Shown: positions 17,826 through 27,226 of the stretch, in pieces
Layout: each line of letters starts with the position of its first letter
Numbering within the stretch: the stretch's first letter is position 1
Assembly: GCF_026341815.1 (NCBI RefSeq)
Contig: NZ_JAPENX010000001.1
Location: 2,790,001 to 2,854,000 of the forward strand
Origin: Streptomyces sp. NBC_00572
GTDB lineage: Bacteria > Actinomycetota > Actinomycetes > Streptomycetales > Streptomycetaceae
Reading direction: 5' to 3'
DNA: 64,000 nt
The notes under the pieces: model-generated
The model's database searches: none
Told to the model about the DNA's origin: nothing
What the model saw: the letters and a program-made list of their open reading frames with translations, nothing else
Translations under genes and position numbers: made by a program

Positions 17826-18257
17826 ATTGGGTGTGCTCCGGGCTCCCTCACCTTTCGGTGCGATCGCCTGGCGACATCAGAAGATTAGCACGTCGCAGAC
17901 CGTGGATTCACATCCGTTGTTTGGCCTCCGCTCACGGAGACCAAGGTGAGGGAGGGACGGAAGGACGGACGCGGGAAGGACGGTGCCTGGACGCCGGAAG
18001 AGAAGGGAGACCGACAAAGAGACGGAAGGGAAGGTAGGGGGAGGAAGGGGGCGGACCGCCCCCCGGACCCGGACCGAGCCCCCACTCCCACAGCCGGGTG
18101 CGGGACACTGTCCACAAGCCGCCTCTACGATCCGTGGGGAAGGCCTGTGAGAGGTGACACTCGTCCACAGGGCAGAGAAGGGGAACCAGCCGATTTCCCG
18201 ACGCGTGGATACGATCAGTAAGCAGTACCAGGACGACAACGACGGAGGAGGTGCCCC
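17826..18257. promoter_or_regulatory. 432-bp intergenic region upstream of fhaA, with purine-rich strand
   Basis: No gene is supported here. The stretch 17943-18053 is strongly purine-biased on the plus strand (runs such as GAGGGAGGGACGGAAGGACGG and GGAAGGGAAGG). The distal end contains the fhaA ribosome site GGAGGAGG at 18243. The fhaA promoter probably lies near 18200, but no clear boxes stand out. Confidence 0.5.
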
Positions 18258-19118
18258 ATGGGAGTCATGAAGCGTTTCGAGCAGCGTCTCGAAGGTCTGG
18301 TCAACGGCACCTTCGCCAAGGTCTTCAAGTCCGAGGTCCAGCCTGTCGAGATCGCGGGCGCACTCCAGCGCGAGTGCGACAACAACGCACAGATCTGGAA
18401 CCGCGAGCGGACCGTCGTCCCCAACGACTTCATCGTGGAACTGAGCACGCCGGACTACGAGCGTCTCAGCCCCTACTCGGGCCAGCTCGGCGACGAGCTC
18501 GCCGGCCTGGTCAGGGACTACGCGAAGCAGCAGCGGTACACCTTCATGGGACCGATCAAGGTCCACCTGGAGAAGGCCGAGGACCTCGACACCGGTCTGT
18601 ACCGCGTCCGCAGCCGCACCCTGGCGTCGAGTACGTCACAGCCGCAGCCGCCCGCGGGCGGCCAGCAGCAGCCTCACCAGCAGCAGGCCCAGGGACAGGG
18701 TCGCGGCGGCTACGGGTACCCCCCGGCCGGCGCCCCGCCCATGCCCGCCTCCCCGCCTCCCGGCGCCCCCGGCCACCGGCCGGCGGCGGCCCGTCCCGCG
18801 GGCCCCGGCCCCGGTACGCACGGCGGAGCGGGCACCCAGGTCCGCCACTGGATCGAGATCAACGGCACCCGCCATCAGATCTCCCGCCCGACCCTGGTCC
18901 TCGGCCGCAGCACCGACGCGGACGTGAGGATCGACGATCCCGGCGTCTCCCGCCGGCACTGCGAGATCCGGACCGGAACGCCCTCGACGATCCAGGATCT
19001 GGGATCCACCAACGGCATCGTGGTGGACGGGCAGCACACCACCCGCGCTACGCTCCGCGACGGCTCGCGGATCGTCGTGGGCAGCACCACCATCGTTTAC
19101 CGGCAAGCCGAAGGGTGA
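18258..19118 (+). CDS. fhaA: FhaA-type protein: DUF3662 domain plus C-terminal FHA domain
   Basis: The 286-residue protein has an N-terminal DUF3662 domain (about residues 1-115), a Gln/Pro/Gly-rich linker (about 120-190) and a C-terminal FHA domain (about 200-285). The FHA domain shows the phosphothreonine-binding marks LGRS, SRRHCEI and DLGSTNGI. Mycobacterial FhaA (Rv0020c) has the same architecture and binds phosphorylated PknB and MviN in cell-wall control. The ATG at 18258 follows GGAGGAGG. It is the first gene of a rightward run fhaA-fhaB-PP2C-rodA-pbpA-pknB, matching the actinobacterial order. Confidence 0.95.
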   Translation: MGVMKRFEQRLEGLVNGTFAKVFKSEVQPVEIAGALQRECDNNAQIWNRERTVVPNDFIVELSTPDYERLSPYSGQLGDELAGLVRDYAKQQRYTFMGPIKVHLEKAEDLDTGLYRVRSRTLASSTSQPQPPAGGQQQPHQQQAQGQGRGGYGYPPAGAPPMPASPPPGAPGHRPAAARPAGPGPGTHGGAGTQVRHWIEINGTRHQISRPTLVLGRSTDADVRIDDPGVSRRHCEIRTGTPSTIQDLGSTNGIVVDGQHTTRATLRDGSRIVVGSTTIVYRQAEG

Positions 19119-19128
19119 AGCGGGGGCA

Positions 19129-19659
19129 ATGTCAGAGCTGACCCTGACGGTCATGCGGTTGGGTTTCCTGGCCGTTCTGTGGCTGTTCGTCATCGTGGCC
19201 GTCCAGGTCATCCGCAGCGACCTCTTCGGTACGCGGGTCACCCAGCGCGGTTCACGGCGCCAGGAGGCGCGACCTCAACAACAGCAGCAGCAGGCGCGGC
19301 AGGCCGCCGCGCCGCCGCAGCAGCGCGGCCAGCAGCCCGCGGGCGGTGGGCGGCAGCGCCGAGGCGCCCCGACCAAGCTGGTCGTGTCCGAAGGCACCCT
19401 CACCGGCACGACCGTCGCCCTCCAGGGGCAGACGATCACGCTGGGCCGGGCGCACGATTCGACGATCGTGCTGGACGACGACTACGCGTCCAGCAGGCAC
19501 GCCAGGATCTACCCGGACCGGGACGGCCAGTGGATCGTCGAGGATCTCGGGTCCACCAACGGCACGTATCTCGACCGGACCCGCCTCACCACCGCGACAC
19601 CCGTTCCGCTGGGCGCGCCGATCCGCATCGGCAAGACCGTCATCGAGCTGCGGAAGTAG
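19129..19659 (+). CDS. fhaB: FhaB-type membrane-anchored FHA protein
   Basis: This 176-residue protein has one N-terminal membrane helix (about residues 8-26), a Gln/Arg/Gly-rich linker and a C-terminal FHA domain with LGRAHDSTIVL, SSRHARI and DLGSTNGTYL. FhaB (FipA) in mycobacteria recognises phosphothreonines on septal partners and is a substrate of PknB-family kinases. It starts 10 bp after fhaA with GGGG upstream. Its position between fhaA and the PP2C gene supports a role in Ser/Thr-phosphorylation control of growth and division. Confidence 0.95.
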   Translation: MSELTLTVMRLGFLAVLWLFVIVAVQVIRSDLFGTRVTQRGSRRQEARPQQQQQQARQAAAPPQQRGQQPAGGGRQRRGAPTKLVVSEGTLTGTTVALQGQTITLGRAHDSTIVLDDDYASSRHARIYPDRDGQWIVEDLGSTNGTYLDRTRLTTATPVPLGAPIRIGKTVIELRK

Positions 19660-19787
19660 TGCTACATCATGAATAGGCGCGAGCGGAGCGAGCGAGTCGG
19701 GACGGTCCCCGCCACAGGCTGTGCCGCGCTCCCGACCGGAGCGACTGAAGCGACCGGCGTGACCGGAGCGACCGGAGGGTGGGCAGT

Positions 19788-21332
19788 GTGGGTCGAGACC
19801 GGCCGTACCCCGATGCGGCGTCGACAGGGCAGGTGCGCATGACTCTGTCTCTGCGATTCGCCGCGGGCTCGCACAAGGGCATGATCCGCGAGGGCAACGA
19901 GGACTCCGGCTACGCCGGGCCCAGGCTGCTCGCCATCGCCGACGGCATGGGCGGCCAGGCCGCCGGTGAGGTCGCCTCCTCCGAGGTGATCTCCACCCTC
20001 GTCACGCTCGACGACGACGTCCCCGGCTCCGACATCCTCACCTCGCTCGGTACGGCGGTGCAGCGCGCCAACGACCAGCTCCGGATGATGGTCGAGGAGG
20101 ACCCGCAGCTCGAAGGCATGGGCACCACGCTCACCGCCCTGCTGTGGACCGGCCAGCGGCTCGGGCTCGTGCACGTCGGCGACTCGCGCGCCTATCTGCT
20201 CCGCGACGGCGTGCTGACCCAGATCACCCAGGACCACACCTGGGTGCAGCGGCTCGTCGACGAGGGCCGGATCACCGAGGAAGAAGCCACCACCCACCCG
20301 CAGCGCTCGCTCCTCATGCGCGCGCTCGGCAGTGGCGACCACGTCGAACCCGACCTCTCCATCCGTGAGGTCCGGGCCGGTGACCGCTATCTGATCTGCT
20401 CCGACGGCCTGTCCGGCGTGGTCTCGCACCAGACGCTCGAGGACACCCTCGCCAGCTACCAGGGCCCCCAGGAGACCGTGCAGGAGCTGATCCAGCTCGC
20501 CCTGCGCGGCGGCGGCCCCGACAACATCACGGTGATCGTCGCCGACGTCCTGGACGTCGACGGCGGCGACACCCTCGCCGGTCACCTCAGCGACACCCCG
20601 GTCATCGTGGGCGCGGTCGCCGAGAACCAGGCCGCCCAGCTGAACGACGGCGGGGCGATGCAGACCCCGGCCGGCCGCGCCTCCGGACTCGGCCGCCCGG
20701 CCCCGCACCAGCAGCCGCCCGCCGGCGGCTTCGGCCCGCCCGGCAGCGGCGACGGCCACGGCTACGGCGGGATGCCCCCGCAGGGCTCCTTCGAGTCGTA
20801 CACGGACGACGACTTCGTGAAGCCGCGCACCGGCCGCAAGTGGCTCAAGCGCTCCTTCCTCCTGGTCCTCGCCCTCGCCGTCATCGGCGGCGGGCTCTAC
20901 GGCGGCTGGCGCTGGACGCAGACGCAGTACTTCGTCGGGTCCAAGGACCAGCACGTGGCGCTGTACCAGGGCATCAGCCAGGACCTCGCGTGGGTCTCGC
21001 TGTCGAAGGTCGAGAAGGACCACCCCGAGATCGAACTCAAGTACCTGCCCGCCTACCAGCAGAAGCAGGTCGAGGACACGATCACCGGCGGCAGCCTCTC
21101 CAAGGCCGAGACGAAGATCTCCGAGCTGGCCGTGCAGGCCTCCGCCTGCAAGAAGACCGAGCAGCGCCGCGCCGCCGCCGAGAAGGCCGCCGACCAGGCG
21201 AGCAAGCCGCCGGCCGAGACGCCGGACGGCACCGCCAAACCCGACTCCAAGCCCACCACAGCCGCTCCGACCCCGGGTCCCACCCTCACCGCGGAGGAGC
21301 AGAAGCTGGCCTCGAACTGCGGCAAGCAGTAA
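19788..21332 (+). CDS. PP2C-family Ser/Thr protein phosphatase (PstP-like)
   Basis: A cytoplasmic PP2C domain (about residues 18-255) has the metal-binding motifs EGNEDSGYAG, ADGMGGQAAGE, GDSRAYL and GGGPDNITV. A Gly/Pro-rich linker, one transmembrane helix (near LLVLALAVIGGGLYGGW) and an extracellular tail of about 140 residues follow. PstP homologues dephosphorylate PknA/PknB and their targets. I chose GTG at 19788 because GGAGG lies nine bases upstream; ATG 19839 directly before the domain is an alternative. The length of 514 residues matches the family. It shares the operon with rodA, pbpA and pknB. Confidence 0.94.
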   Translation: MGRDRPYPDAASTGQVRMTLSLRFAAGSHKGMIREGNEDSGYAGPRLLAIADGMGGQAAGEVASSEVISTLVTLDDDVPGSDILTSLGTAVQRANDQLRMMVEEDPQLEGMGTTLTALLWTGQRLGLVHVGDSRAYLLRDGVLTQITQDHTWVQRLVDEGRITEEEATTHPQRSLLMRALGSGDHVEPDLSIREVRAGDRYLICSDGLSGVVSHQTLEDTLASYQGPQETVQELIQLALRGGGPDNITVIVADVLDVDGGDTLAGHLSDTPVIVGAVAENQAAQLNDGGAMQTPAGRASGLGRPAPHQQPPAGGFGPPGSGDGHGYGGMPPQGSFESYTDDDFVKPRTGRKWLKRSFLLVLALAVIGGGLYGGWRWTQTQYFVGSKDQHVALYQGISQDLAWVSLSKVEKDHPEIELKYLPAYQQKQVEDTITGGSLSKAETKISELAVQASACKKTEQRRAAAEKAADQASKPPAETPDGTAKPDSKPTTAAPTPGPTLTAEEQKLASNCGKQ

Positions 21333-21358
21333 GCACCCGTAGGGGGCCTTTCACCACC

Positions 21359-22801
21359 ATGAGCGTTGTCACCAACACGACCACCATCGGCGCGATCGAG
21401 GCGCCGAGCCGCCGCAACACCGAGCTGGCGCTGCTGGCGTTCGCCGTCGTCATCCCGGTGTTCGCCTACCTCAACGTGGGCCTGGCCATCGACGGCAAGG
21501 TCCCGGCCGGCATGCTCGGGTACGGGCTGGGCCTCGCCCTGCTCGCGGGCGTCGCGCACCTGGTGGTGCGGAAGTGGGCCCCCTACGCGGACCCGCTGCT
21601 GCTGCCGCTTGCGACCCTGCTCAACGGCATGGGCCTGGTGCTGATCTGGCGGCTCGACCAGTCGCCGCGGCTGATCTCGCTGGCGAAGCGTTCGTACGGC
21701 GCCTTCAGCCCGTCCGCGCCGAACCAGATGATGTACTCGGCGATCGGCATCGCCATGTTCGCGGGCGTGCTGCTGCTACTCAAGGACCACCGGGTCCTGC
21801 AGCGCTACACGTACATCTCCATGGTGGTGGCGCTCGTCCTGCTGCTGCTGCCGCTCGTCCCGGGGCTCGGCGCGGACGTCTTCGGCGCCAAGATCTGGAT
21901 CCGCGTCGGTGGCTTCTCCATCCAGCCCGGTGAGTTCGCCAAGCTGGTGCTTGCGGTCTTCTTCTCCGGCTATCTCATGGTGAAGCGGGACGCGCTGGCC
22001 CTGGCCAGCCGCCGCTTCATGGGGCTCTACCTGCCACGTGGCCGTGACCTCGGCCCGATCCTCACGATCTGGGCGGTCAGCCTCCTCATCCTGGTCTTCG
22101 AGAACGACCTCGGTACGTCGCTGCTGTTCTTCGGCATGTTCGTGATCATGCTGTACGTGGCGACGGAGCGGACCAGCTGGGTCGTCATGGGTCTGCTGAT
22201 GTCCTCGGCCGGCGCCGTCATCGTCGGTTCCACCGCGAGCCACGTGCAGTCCCGTGTAGCCGCCTGGCTCGACCCCTTCGAGTGCCTGAAGACGGCCCCC
22301 GAGGGCTCCAACATGGCGTACGCCTGTGACCAGATGACCCAAGTGCTGATGTCCTTCGGCTCCGGTGGCATCCTCGGCACCGGCCTCGGCCAGGGCAACT
22401 CGGACCTGATCCAGTTCGCCGCCAACTCCGACTTCATCTTCGCCACCGTCGGCGAGGAGCTCGGACTGGCCGGTGTGATGGTCTTCCTGCTCTTCTACGG
22501 ACTGATCGTCGAACGCGGCATCCGCACCTCCCTCGCCGCCCGCGACCCCTTCGGCAAGCTGCTCGCGATGGGCCTGTCGGGCGCGTTCGCACTGCAGGTC
22601 TTCGTCGTCGCCGGCGGTGTGATGGGCCTCATCCCGCTCACCGGTATGACGATGCCCTTCCTGGCGTACGGCGGTTCCTCCGTGATCGCCAACTGGGCCC
22701 TGGTCGGCATCCTGATCCGGATCAGCGACACCGCGCGGCGCCCGGCGCCCGCGCCCGCCCCGTCCCCCGACGCCGAGATGACCCAGGTGGTCCGTCCGTG
22801 A
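21359..22801 (+). CDS. rodA: FtsW/RodA/SpoVE-family peptidoglycan glycosyltransferase
   Basis: The 480-residue SEDS protein has about ten membrane helices and the family signatures GADVFGAKIWIRVGGFSIQPGEFAKL, ENDLGTSLLFFG and a C-terminal PLTGMTMPFLAYGGSS. SEDS proteins polymerise lipid II together with a class B PBP. The ATG is at 21359, preceded by AGGGGG. Its stop overlaps the start of the transpeptidase gene by 4 bp, so the pair is probably a SEDS-PBP complex. The conserved position next to fhaA and pknB argues for RodA-type (wall growth or sporulation) rather than FtsW of the dcw cluster. Confidence 0.93.
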   Translation: MSVVTNTTTIGAIEAPSRRNTELALLAFAVVIPVFAYLNVGLAIDGKVPAGMLGYGLGLALLAGVAHLVVRKWAPYADPLLLPLATLLNGMGLVLIWRLDQSPRLISLAKRSYGAFSPSAPNQMMYSAIGIAMFAGVLLLLKDHRVLQRYTYISMVVALVLLLLPLVPGLGADVFGAKIWIRVGGFSIQPGEFAKLVLAVFFSGYLMVKRDALALASRRFMGLYLPRGRDLGPILTIWAVSLLILVFENDLGTSLLFFGMFVIMLYVATERTSWVVMGLLMSSAGAVIVGSTASHVQSRVAAWLDPFECLKTAPEGSNMAYACDQMTQVLMSFGSGGILGTGLGQGNSDLIQFAANSDFIFATVGEELGLAGVMVFLLFYGLIVERGIRTSLAARDPFGKLLAMGLSGAFALQVFVVAGGVMGLIPLTGMTMPFLAYGGSSVIANWALVGILIRISDTARRPAPAPAPSPDAEMTQVVRP

Positions 22802-24264
22802 ACAAGCCGCTGCGGCGGGTCGCGATCTTCTGCGGCCTGCTCGTCCTCGCCCTGCTCCTGCGCGACAACTGGCTCCAGTTCGTCCGCGCCGACGAGCTGA
22901 ACGCGCACCCCAAGAACCGCCGGGTTCAGATCGAGCGATACGCGAACGAGCGCGGCAACATCATCGTCGACGGCAAGCCGGTCACCGGCTCCGTCGACTC
23001 CCAGGACACCTTCTACAAGTTCAAGCGCACCTACACCGACGGCCCCATGTGGGCCCCGGTCACCGGTTACGCCTCGCAGGCCTACGACGCCAACCAGATC
23101 GAGAAGATCGAGGACGGCATCCTCACCGGCAACGACGACCGGCTCTTCTTCGACCGCACACTCGCCATGTTCACCGGCGAGAAGAAGAAGGGCGGCGACG
23201 TCGTCACCACCCTCAACGGGGCCGCGCAGAAGGCCGCCTTCGAGGGCCTCGGCAGCAAGACCGGCGCGGTCGTCGCCATCGAGCCGAAGACCGGCAAGAT
23301 CCTGGCGATGGCGTCCACCCCCTCCTACGACCCCGGCTCCTTCGCCGGCTACTCCGGCAAGGACGAGAAGGCCTGGGTGGCCCTGGAGAAGGACAAGAAC
23401 AAGCCGAAGCTGAACCGGGCGATCCGCGAGATCTACCCGCCCGGTTCCGTCTTCAAGGTCGTCACCGCCGCCGCTGCCCTTGAGAACGGCAAGGTCAAGG
23501 ACATCAACGCGCCGACCGACACCCCCGAGGGCTGGAAGATCCCCCTCTCCAAGCGGGAGATGATCAACCACGCCAGGGGCTGCGCCAACGCCAGCCTGAA
23601 GCGTGCCCTCGACATCTCCTGCAACTCGGTCTTCGCGAAGCTCGGCGACGACGTCGGCCGCGACAAGATGGTGGAGATGGCCGAGAAGTTCGGTTTCAAC
23701 GCCGAGCAGTTCACCCCGGTCCGTTCCTCCGCCTCGGTCTACGACAAGACGGCCGACCGCGGTGGCAACGCGCTCTCCTCCATCGGCCAGTTCAACACCG
23801 CGACCACTCCTCTCCAGATGGCGATGGTCACAGCGGCGATCGCCAACGACGGCAAGCTGATGAAGCCGTACATGATCGACGAGCTGCGCGCCCCCAACGT
23901 CGACCTGCTCAAGAAGACCGAGCCGGTGGAGATGAGCCAGCCGGTCTCGCAGGAGAACGCCCAGCTGCTCCAGCAGATGATGGAGAGCGTCGTCACCAAC
24001 GGCACCGGCGGCAACGCCGACCTGAACATGGACGGCGTGAAGGTCGGCGGCAAGACGGGTACGGCCCAGCACGGCGCCAAGAACGCGAAGCGCCCCTACG
24101 CCTGGTTCATCTCGTACGCGAAGACCGCCGAGGGCTCCCCTGTCGCGGTGGCCGTGATCGTGGAGGACTCGGAGGGCACCTCGCGTGAGGACATCAGCGG
24201 TGGCGGTCTCGCCGCACCGATCGCGAAGGCCGTGATGAAGGCGGTCCTGAAGACCCGGGGCTGA
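22798..24264 (+). CDS. pbpA: class B penicillin-binding protein (PbpA-type transpeptidase)
   Basis: This 488-residue class B PBP has an N-terminal membrane anchor (about residues 8-22), a dimerisation region and a transpeptidase domain. The catalytic SxxK is in PPGSVFKV, the SxN motif in ISCNSVF and the KTGT box in GGKTGTAQHG. It cross-links peptidoglycan in the periplasmic-equivalent space and is coupled to the SEDS glycosyltransferase by a 4-bp overlap (GTG start). It corresponds to PbpA of the mycobacterial pknB operon. Confidence 0.95.
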   Translation: MNKPLRRVAIFCGLLVLALLLRDNWLQFVRADELNAHPKNRRVQIERYANERGNIIVDGKPVTGSVDSQDTFYKFKRTYTDGPMWAPVTGYASQAYDANQIEKIEDGILTGNDDRLFFDRTLAMFTGEKKKGGDVVTTLNGAAQKAAFEGLGSKTGAVVAIEPKTGKILAMASTPSYDPGSFAGYSGKDEKAWVALEKDKNKPKLNRAIREIYPPGSVFKVVTAAAALENGKVKDINAPTDTPEGWKIPLSKREMINHARGCANASLKRALDISCNSVFAKLGDDVGRDKMVEMAEKFGFNAEQFTPVRSSASVYDKTADRGGNALSSIGQFNTATTPLQMAMVTAAIANDGKLMKPYMIDELRAPNVDLLKKTEPVEMSQPVSQENAQLLQQMMESVVTNGTGGNADLNMDGVKVGGKTGTAQHGAKNAKRPYAWFISYAKTAEGSPVAVAVIVEDSEGTSREDISGGGLAAPIAKAVMKAVLKTRG

Positions 24265-24306
24265 CGTCTCGGCCCCGTACGTGCCAGGTACCGGTCAGGT
24301 ATCAGC

Positions 24307-24343
24307 TACCGGCCCCGGGCGGATCGTCTTCCCGGGGCCGGTA
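24307..24343. terminator. hairpin between pbpA and pknB
   Basis: A 13-bp stem (TACCGGCCCCGGG with its complement 24331-24343) surrounds an 11-base loop. It may end or attenuate the upstream operon, so pknB probably has its own promoter in the remaining 75 bp. Confidence 0.7.
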
Positions 24344-24419
24344 CCGTATCCGCGAACAGCACACACCGCCGGACCACCCATGGGTGCGGTCGGGACAGAC
24401 GGAGAGGGCTGGATTAGCT

Positions 24420-26432
24420 ATGGAAGAGCCGCGTCGCCTCGGCGGCCGGTACGAGCTGGGCTCGGTGCTCGGCCGTGGTGGCATGGCCGAGGTGTACCTC
24501 GGACAGGACACCCGGCTCGGCCGCACCGTCGCCGTGAAGACGCTGCGGGCCGACCTGGCCCGCGACCCGTCCTTCCAGGCCCGGTTCCGCCGTGAGGCAC
24601 AGTCCGCCGCCTCGCTGAACCATCCGGCGATCGTCGCGGTCTACGACACCGGCGAGGACTACGTCGACGGGGTCTCCATCCCGTACATCGTGATGGAGTA
24701 CGTCGACGGGTCGACCCTGCGTGAGCTGCTTCACTCCGGGCGCAAGCTGCTGCCCGAGCGCACGCTCGAAATGACGGTCGGCATCCTCCAGGCGCTGGAG
24801 TACTCGCACCGCGCCGGCATCGTGCACCGTGACATCAAGCCGGCGAACGTCATGCTGACGCGCACCGGCCAGGTCAAGGTCATGGACTTCGGCATCGCAC
24901 GCGCCATGGGCGACTCCGGCATGACCATGACGCAGACCGCCGCGGTGATCGGTACGGCCCAGTACCTCTCCCCGGAGCAGGCCAAGGGCGAGCAGGTCGA
25001 CGCCCGCTCCGACCTGTACTCCACGGGCTGCCTGCTGTACGAGCTCCTCACCGTCCGTCCCCCGTTCATCGGTGACTCCCCGGTCGCGGTCGCGTACCAG
25101 CACGTGCGCGAGGAGCCGCAGCCGCCGAGCAACTTCGACCCCGAGATCACGCCCGAGATGGACGCCATCGTCCTCAAGGCGCTGGTCAAGGACCCCGACT
25201 ACCGCTACCAGTCCGCCGACGAGATGCGCGCGGACATCGAGGCCTGCCTCGACGGTCAGCCGGTCGCGGCCGCCGCCGCGATGGGGATGGGCATGGGGAG
25301 CGCGCCCGCCTACGGCGGGGGCTACGGCGGCTACCCGGAGGACCAGCCGACCACGGCGCTGCGCCAGGCCGACCCGGCGGGCCAGACCTCGATGCTGCCC
25401 CCGATCAACGCGGACGACGGTGGCTACGGCTACGACGACCGTCCGGACCGCCGTCGCGGCGGCCAGAAGAAGTCGAACACCTCGACGATCCTGCTGGTCC
25501 TCGCGGGCATCCTGGTGCTCGTCGGTGCGATCTTCATCGGCGTCTCGCTCTTCGAGAAGAAGGACGGCGTCCGGCAGGTCACCGTCCCGCAGCTGGTCGG
25601 TCTGACCCTGGAGGCGGCGAACGGGAACGCGACCAACTCCGAGGTGAAGCTGCAGGAGGCCGGCACCGAGCGCTGCGACCAGCCCAAGGGCTCCATCTGC
25701 CGCCAGTCCCCGGTCGCGGAGAACGCCGCGAAGATGGACACCGGCTCCACGATCCAGGTGTACGTCTCCGAGGGCGCCCCCCTCGCCGAGGTCCCGGACG
25801 TCGTCGAGCAGTCCCAGGAGCGCGCCGAGGAGACCCTGAAGGACAAGGGCTTCAAGGTCAAGGTCGTGCAGGAGGAGTCCGACGAGGACCCCGGCACGGT
25901 CCTGCGGCAGAACCCGGACGGTCTCACCAAGGCGGAGAAGAACTCCGAGGTGACGATCACCGTCGCTAAGCAGAAGCTGCTCCAGCTCCCCGATGTGAAG
26001 ACCCGGAGCTACGACCAGGCCGTGCAGCAGCTGAACGGCGTCGGCTTCACCAACATCGTCAAGGAGGAGGTGGACAACGACCAGCCCGCGGGCACGGTCG
26101 TCGACCAGACTCCCCAGGGCCCCTCGGACCAGTCCAAGGAAGTCCAGATCACCCTCAAGGTCTCCAAGGGCCCGCAGCAGACCCAGGTGCAGGTTCCCGG
26201 CGATCTGACGAACAGGCCGTTCAAGGACGTCAAGGCGCAGCTTGAGGCCCTGAACCTGGTCGTCGTCCAGGAGGGCTCCGACAAGGAGGACGCGATGGTG
26301 CTCGGCACGAACCCGGCCGCGAACTCCATGGTCAACCCCGGCACCTCGATCACCGTCTACACGATCGGTGGCGGCGGCAACGGCGGCAACAACGGGAACC
26401 CGGGCGACGGCGGCGGCGGCTTCTTCGACTGA
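24420..26432 (+). CDS. pknB: Ser/Thr protein kinase PknB with four PASTA domains
   Basis: The 670-residue transmembrane kinase has a catalytic domain (residues about 10-270) with GRGGMAEVY, VAVKTLR, the catalytic HRDIKPANV and DFGIARAM, then a linker, one membrane helix (near 360-383) and four extracellular PASTA repeats beginning VTVPQLVG, AEVPDVVE, LQLPDVKT and VQVPGDLT. The tail is Gly/Asn-rich. PASTA kinases sense muropeptides or lipid II and control growth and cell-wall enzymes. The ATG at 24420 has GGAGAGG upstream. The neighbouring PP2C gene encodes the likely opposing phosphatase. Confidence 0.97.
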   Translation: MEEPRRLGGRYELGSVLGRGGMAEVYLGQDTRLGRTVAVKTLRADLARDPSFQARFRREAQSAASLNHPAIVAVYDTGEDYVDGVSIPYIVMEYVDGSTLRELLHSGRKLLPERTLEMTVGILQALEYSHRAGIVHRDIKPANVMLTRTGQVKVMDFGIARAMGDSGMTMTQTAAVIGTAQYLSPEQAKGEQVDARSDLYSTGCLLYELLTVRPPFIGDSPVAVAYQHVREEPQPPSNFDPEITPEMDAIVLKALVKDPDYRYQSADEMRADIEACLDGQPVAAAAAMGMGMGSAPAYGGGYGGYPEDQPTTALRQADPAGQTSMLPPINADDGGYGYDDRPDRRRGGQKKSNTSTILLVLAGILVLVGAIFIGVSLFEKKDGVRQVTVPQLVGLTLEAANGNATNSEVKLQEAGTERCDQPKGSICRQSPVAENAAKMDTGSTIQVYVSEGAPLAEVPDVVEQSQERAEETLKDKGFKVKVVQEESDEDPGTVLRQNPDGLTKAEKNSEVTITVAKQKLLQLPDVKTRSYDQAVQQLNGVGFTNIVKEEVDNDQPAGTVVDQTPQGPSDQSKEVQITLKVSKGPQQTQVQVPGDLTNRPFKDVKAQLEALNLVVVQEGSDKEDAMVLGTNPAANSMVNPGTSITVYTIGGGGNGGNNGNPGDGGGGFFD

Positions 26433-26453
26433 CGCCCCCACGACCGTTCACCA

Positions 26454-26494
26454 GGGGAGAGCCCCGGCATCCAGTGGATGCCGGGGCTCTCCCC
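26454..26494. terminator. bidirectional terminator between pknB and the sortase operon
   Basis: A perfect 19-bp stem (GGGGAGAGCCCCGGCATCC and complement) with the 3-base loop AGT lies between two convergent genes and probably ends both. Confidence 0.93.
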
Positions 26495-26514
26495 TTCGGT
26501 CCTCGTCGGTCACC

Positions 26515-27189
26515 TCAGCGAAGCTCCGCCGGAGGGGTCCGGTCGCGGTCGACCTTCTCCGTGCGCTCCAGCTCGCCCCAGACGATGTACCGGTAGTCGG
26601 AGGTGTACATGGGGGTGCAGGTGGTCAGGGTGATGAACCGGCCGGGCTTGTTCTTGCCGGATTCCTTCGGCACGGGCTGGAGGACGTCCACGTTGTACTT
26701 CGTGGTCTCCGGCAGGGTCTTGTAGACCTTGTAGACGTACCAGGTGTCCTTGGACTCGAAGACGATCGCGTCGCCGTTCTTCAACTTGTGGATGTTGTGG
26801 AACTTGGCGCCGTGGCCGTCCCGGTGCGCGGCGAGCGTGAAGTTGCCCTGCTTGTCCTTCGGGAGCGCGGACTTGATCGGGTCGGTGTAGTAGCCGGCGA
26901 CGCCGTTGTTGAGGATGCCGCTGCCGGTGCCCCGCTTGACCAGGACCTCACCGTTCTTCATCGCCGGCACGTGCAGGAAGCCGATGCCGTCCTTGGTGTC
27001 GAGCGCTCCGGGTCCGTCGGCCCAGCGGTCGCGGACCTGGGCGCCGTCCTGGTCGGCGGCACGGTCGGCGAGGACGTTCGTCCACCACAGGGAGTAGACG
27101 ACGAAGAGGCCGAGCACCACGCCCGCCGTGATGAGGAGTTCCCCGAAGAGGCTGATGATCCCGGCGATCCGATTACGCACGCGTGCCAC
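26515..27189 (-). CDS. class E sortase (first of three)
   Basis: The 224-residue sortase has an N-terminal membrane helix (about residues 10-33). The catalytic His is in LAAHRDGHG, the Cys in ITLTTCTP and the Arg in DYRYIVWGE. Class E sortases in streptomycetes attach LAxTG-type proteins such as the chaplins to the wall. It is the last of a leftward run of sortase-related genes and ends at a shared terminator. The 37-bp gap to the next sortase gene suggests co-transcription. Confidence 0.93.
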   Translation of the reverse strand: MARVRNRIAGIISLFGELLITAGVVLGLFVVYSLWWTNVLADRAADQDGAQVRDRWADGPGALDTKDGIGFLHVPAMKNGEVLVKRGTGSGILNNGVAGYYTDPIKSALPKDKQGNFTLAAHRDGHGAKFHNIHKLKNGDAIVFESKDTWYVYKVYKTLPETTKYNVDVLQPVPKESGKNKPGRFITLTTCTPMYTSDYRYIVWGELERTEKVDRDRTPPAELR

Positions 27190-27226
27190 TAGGTCGTCCC
27201 GTCGTCCCGTCCGGAGGTGTGGGGTC

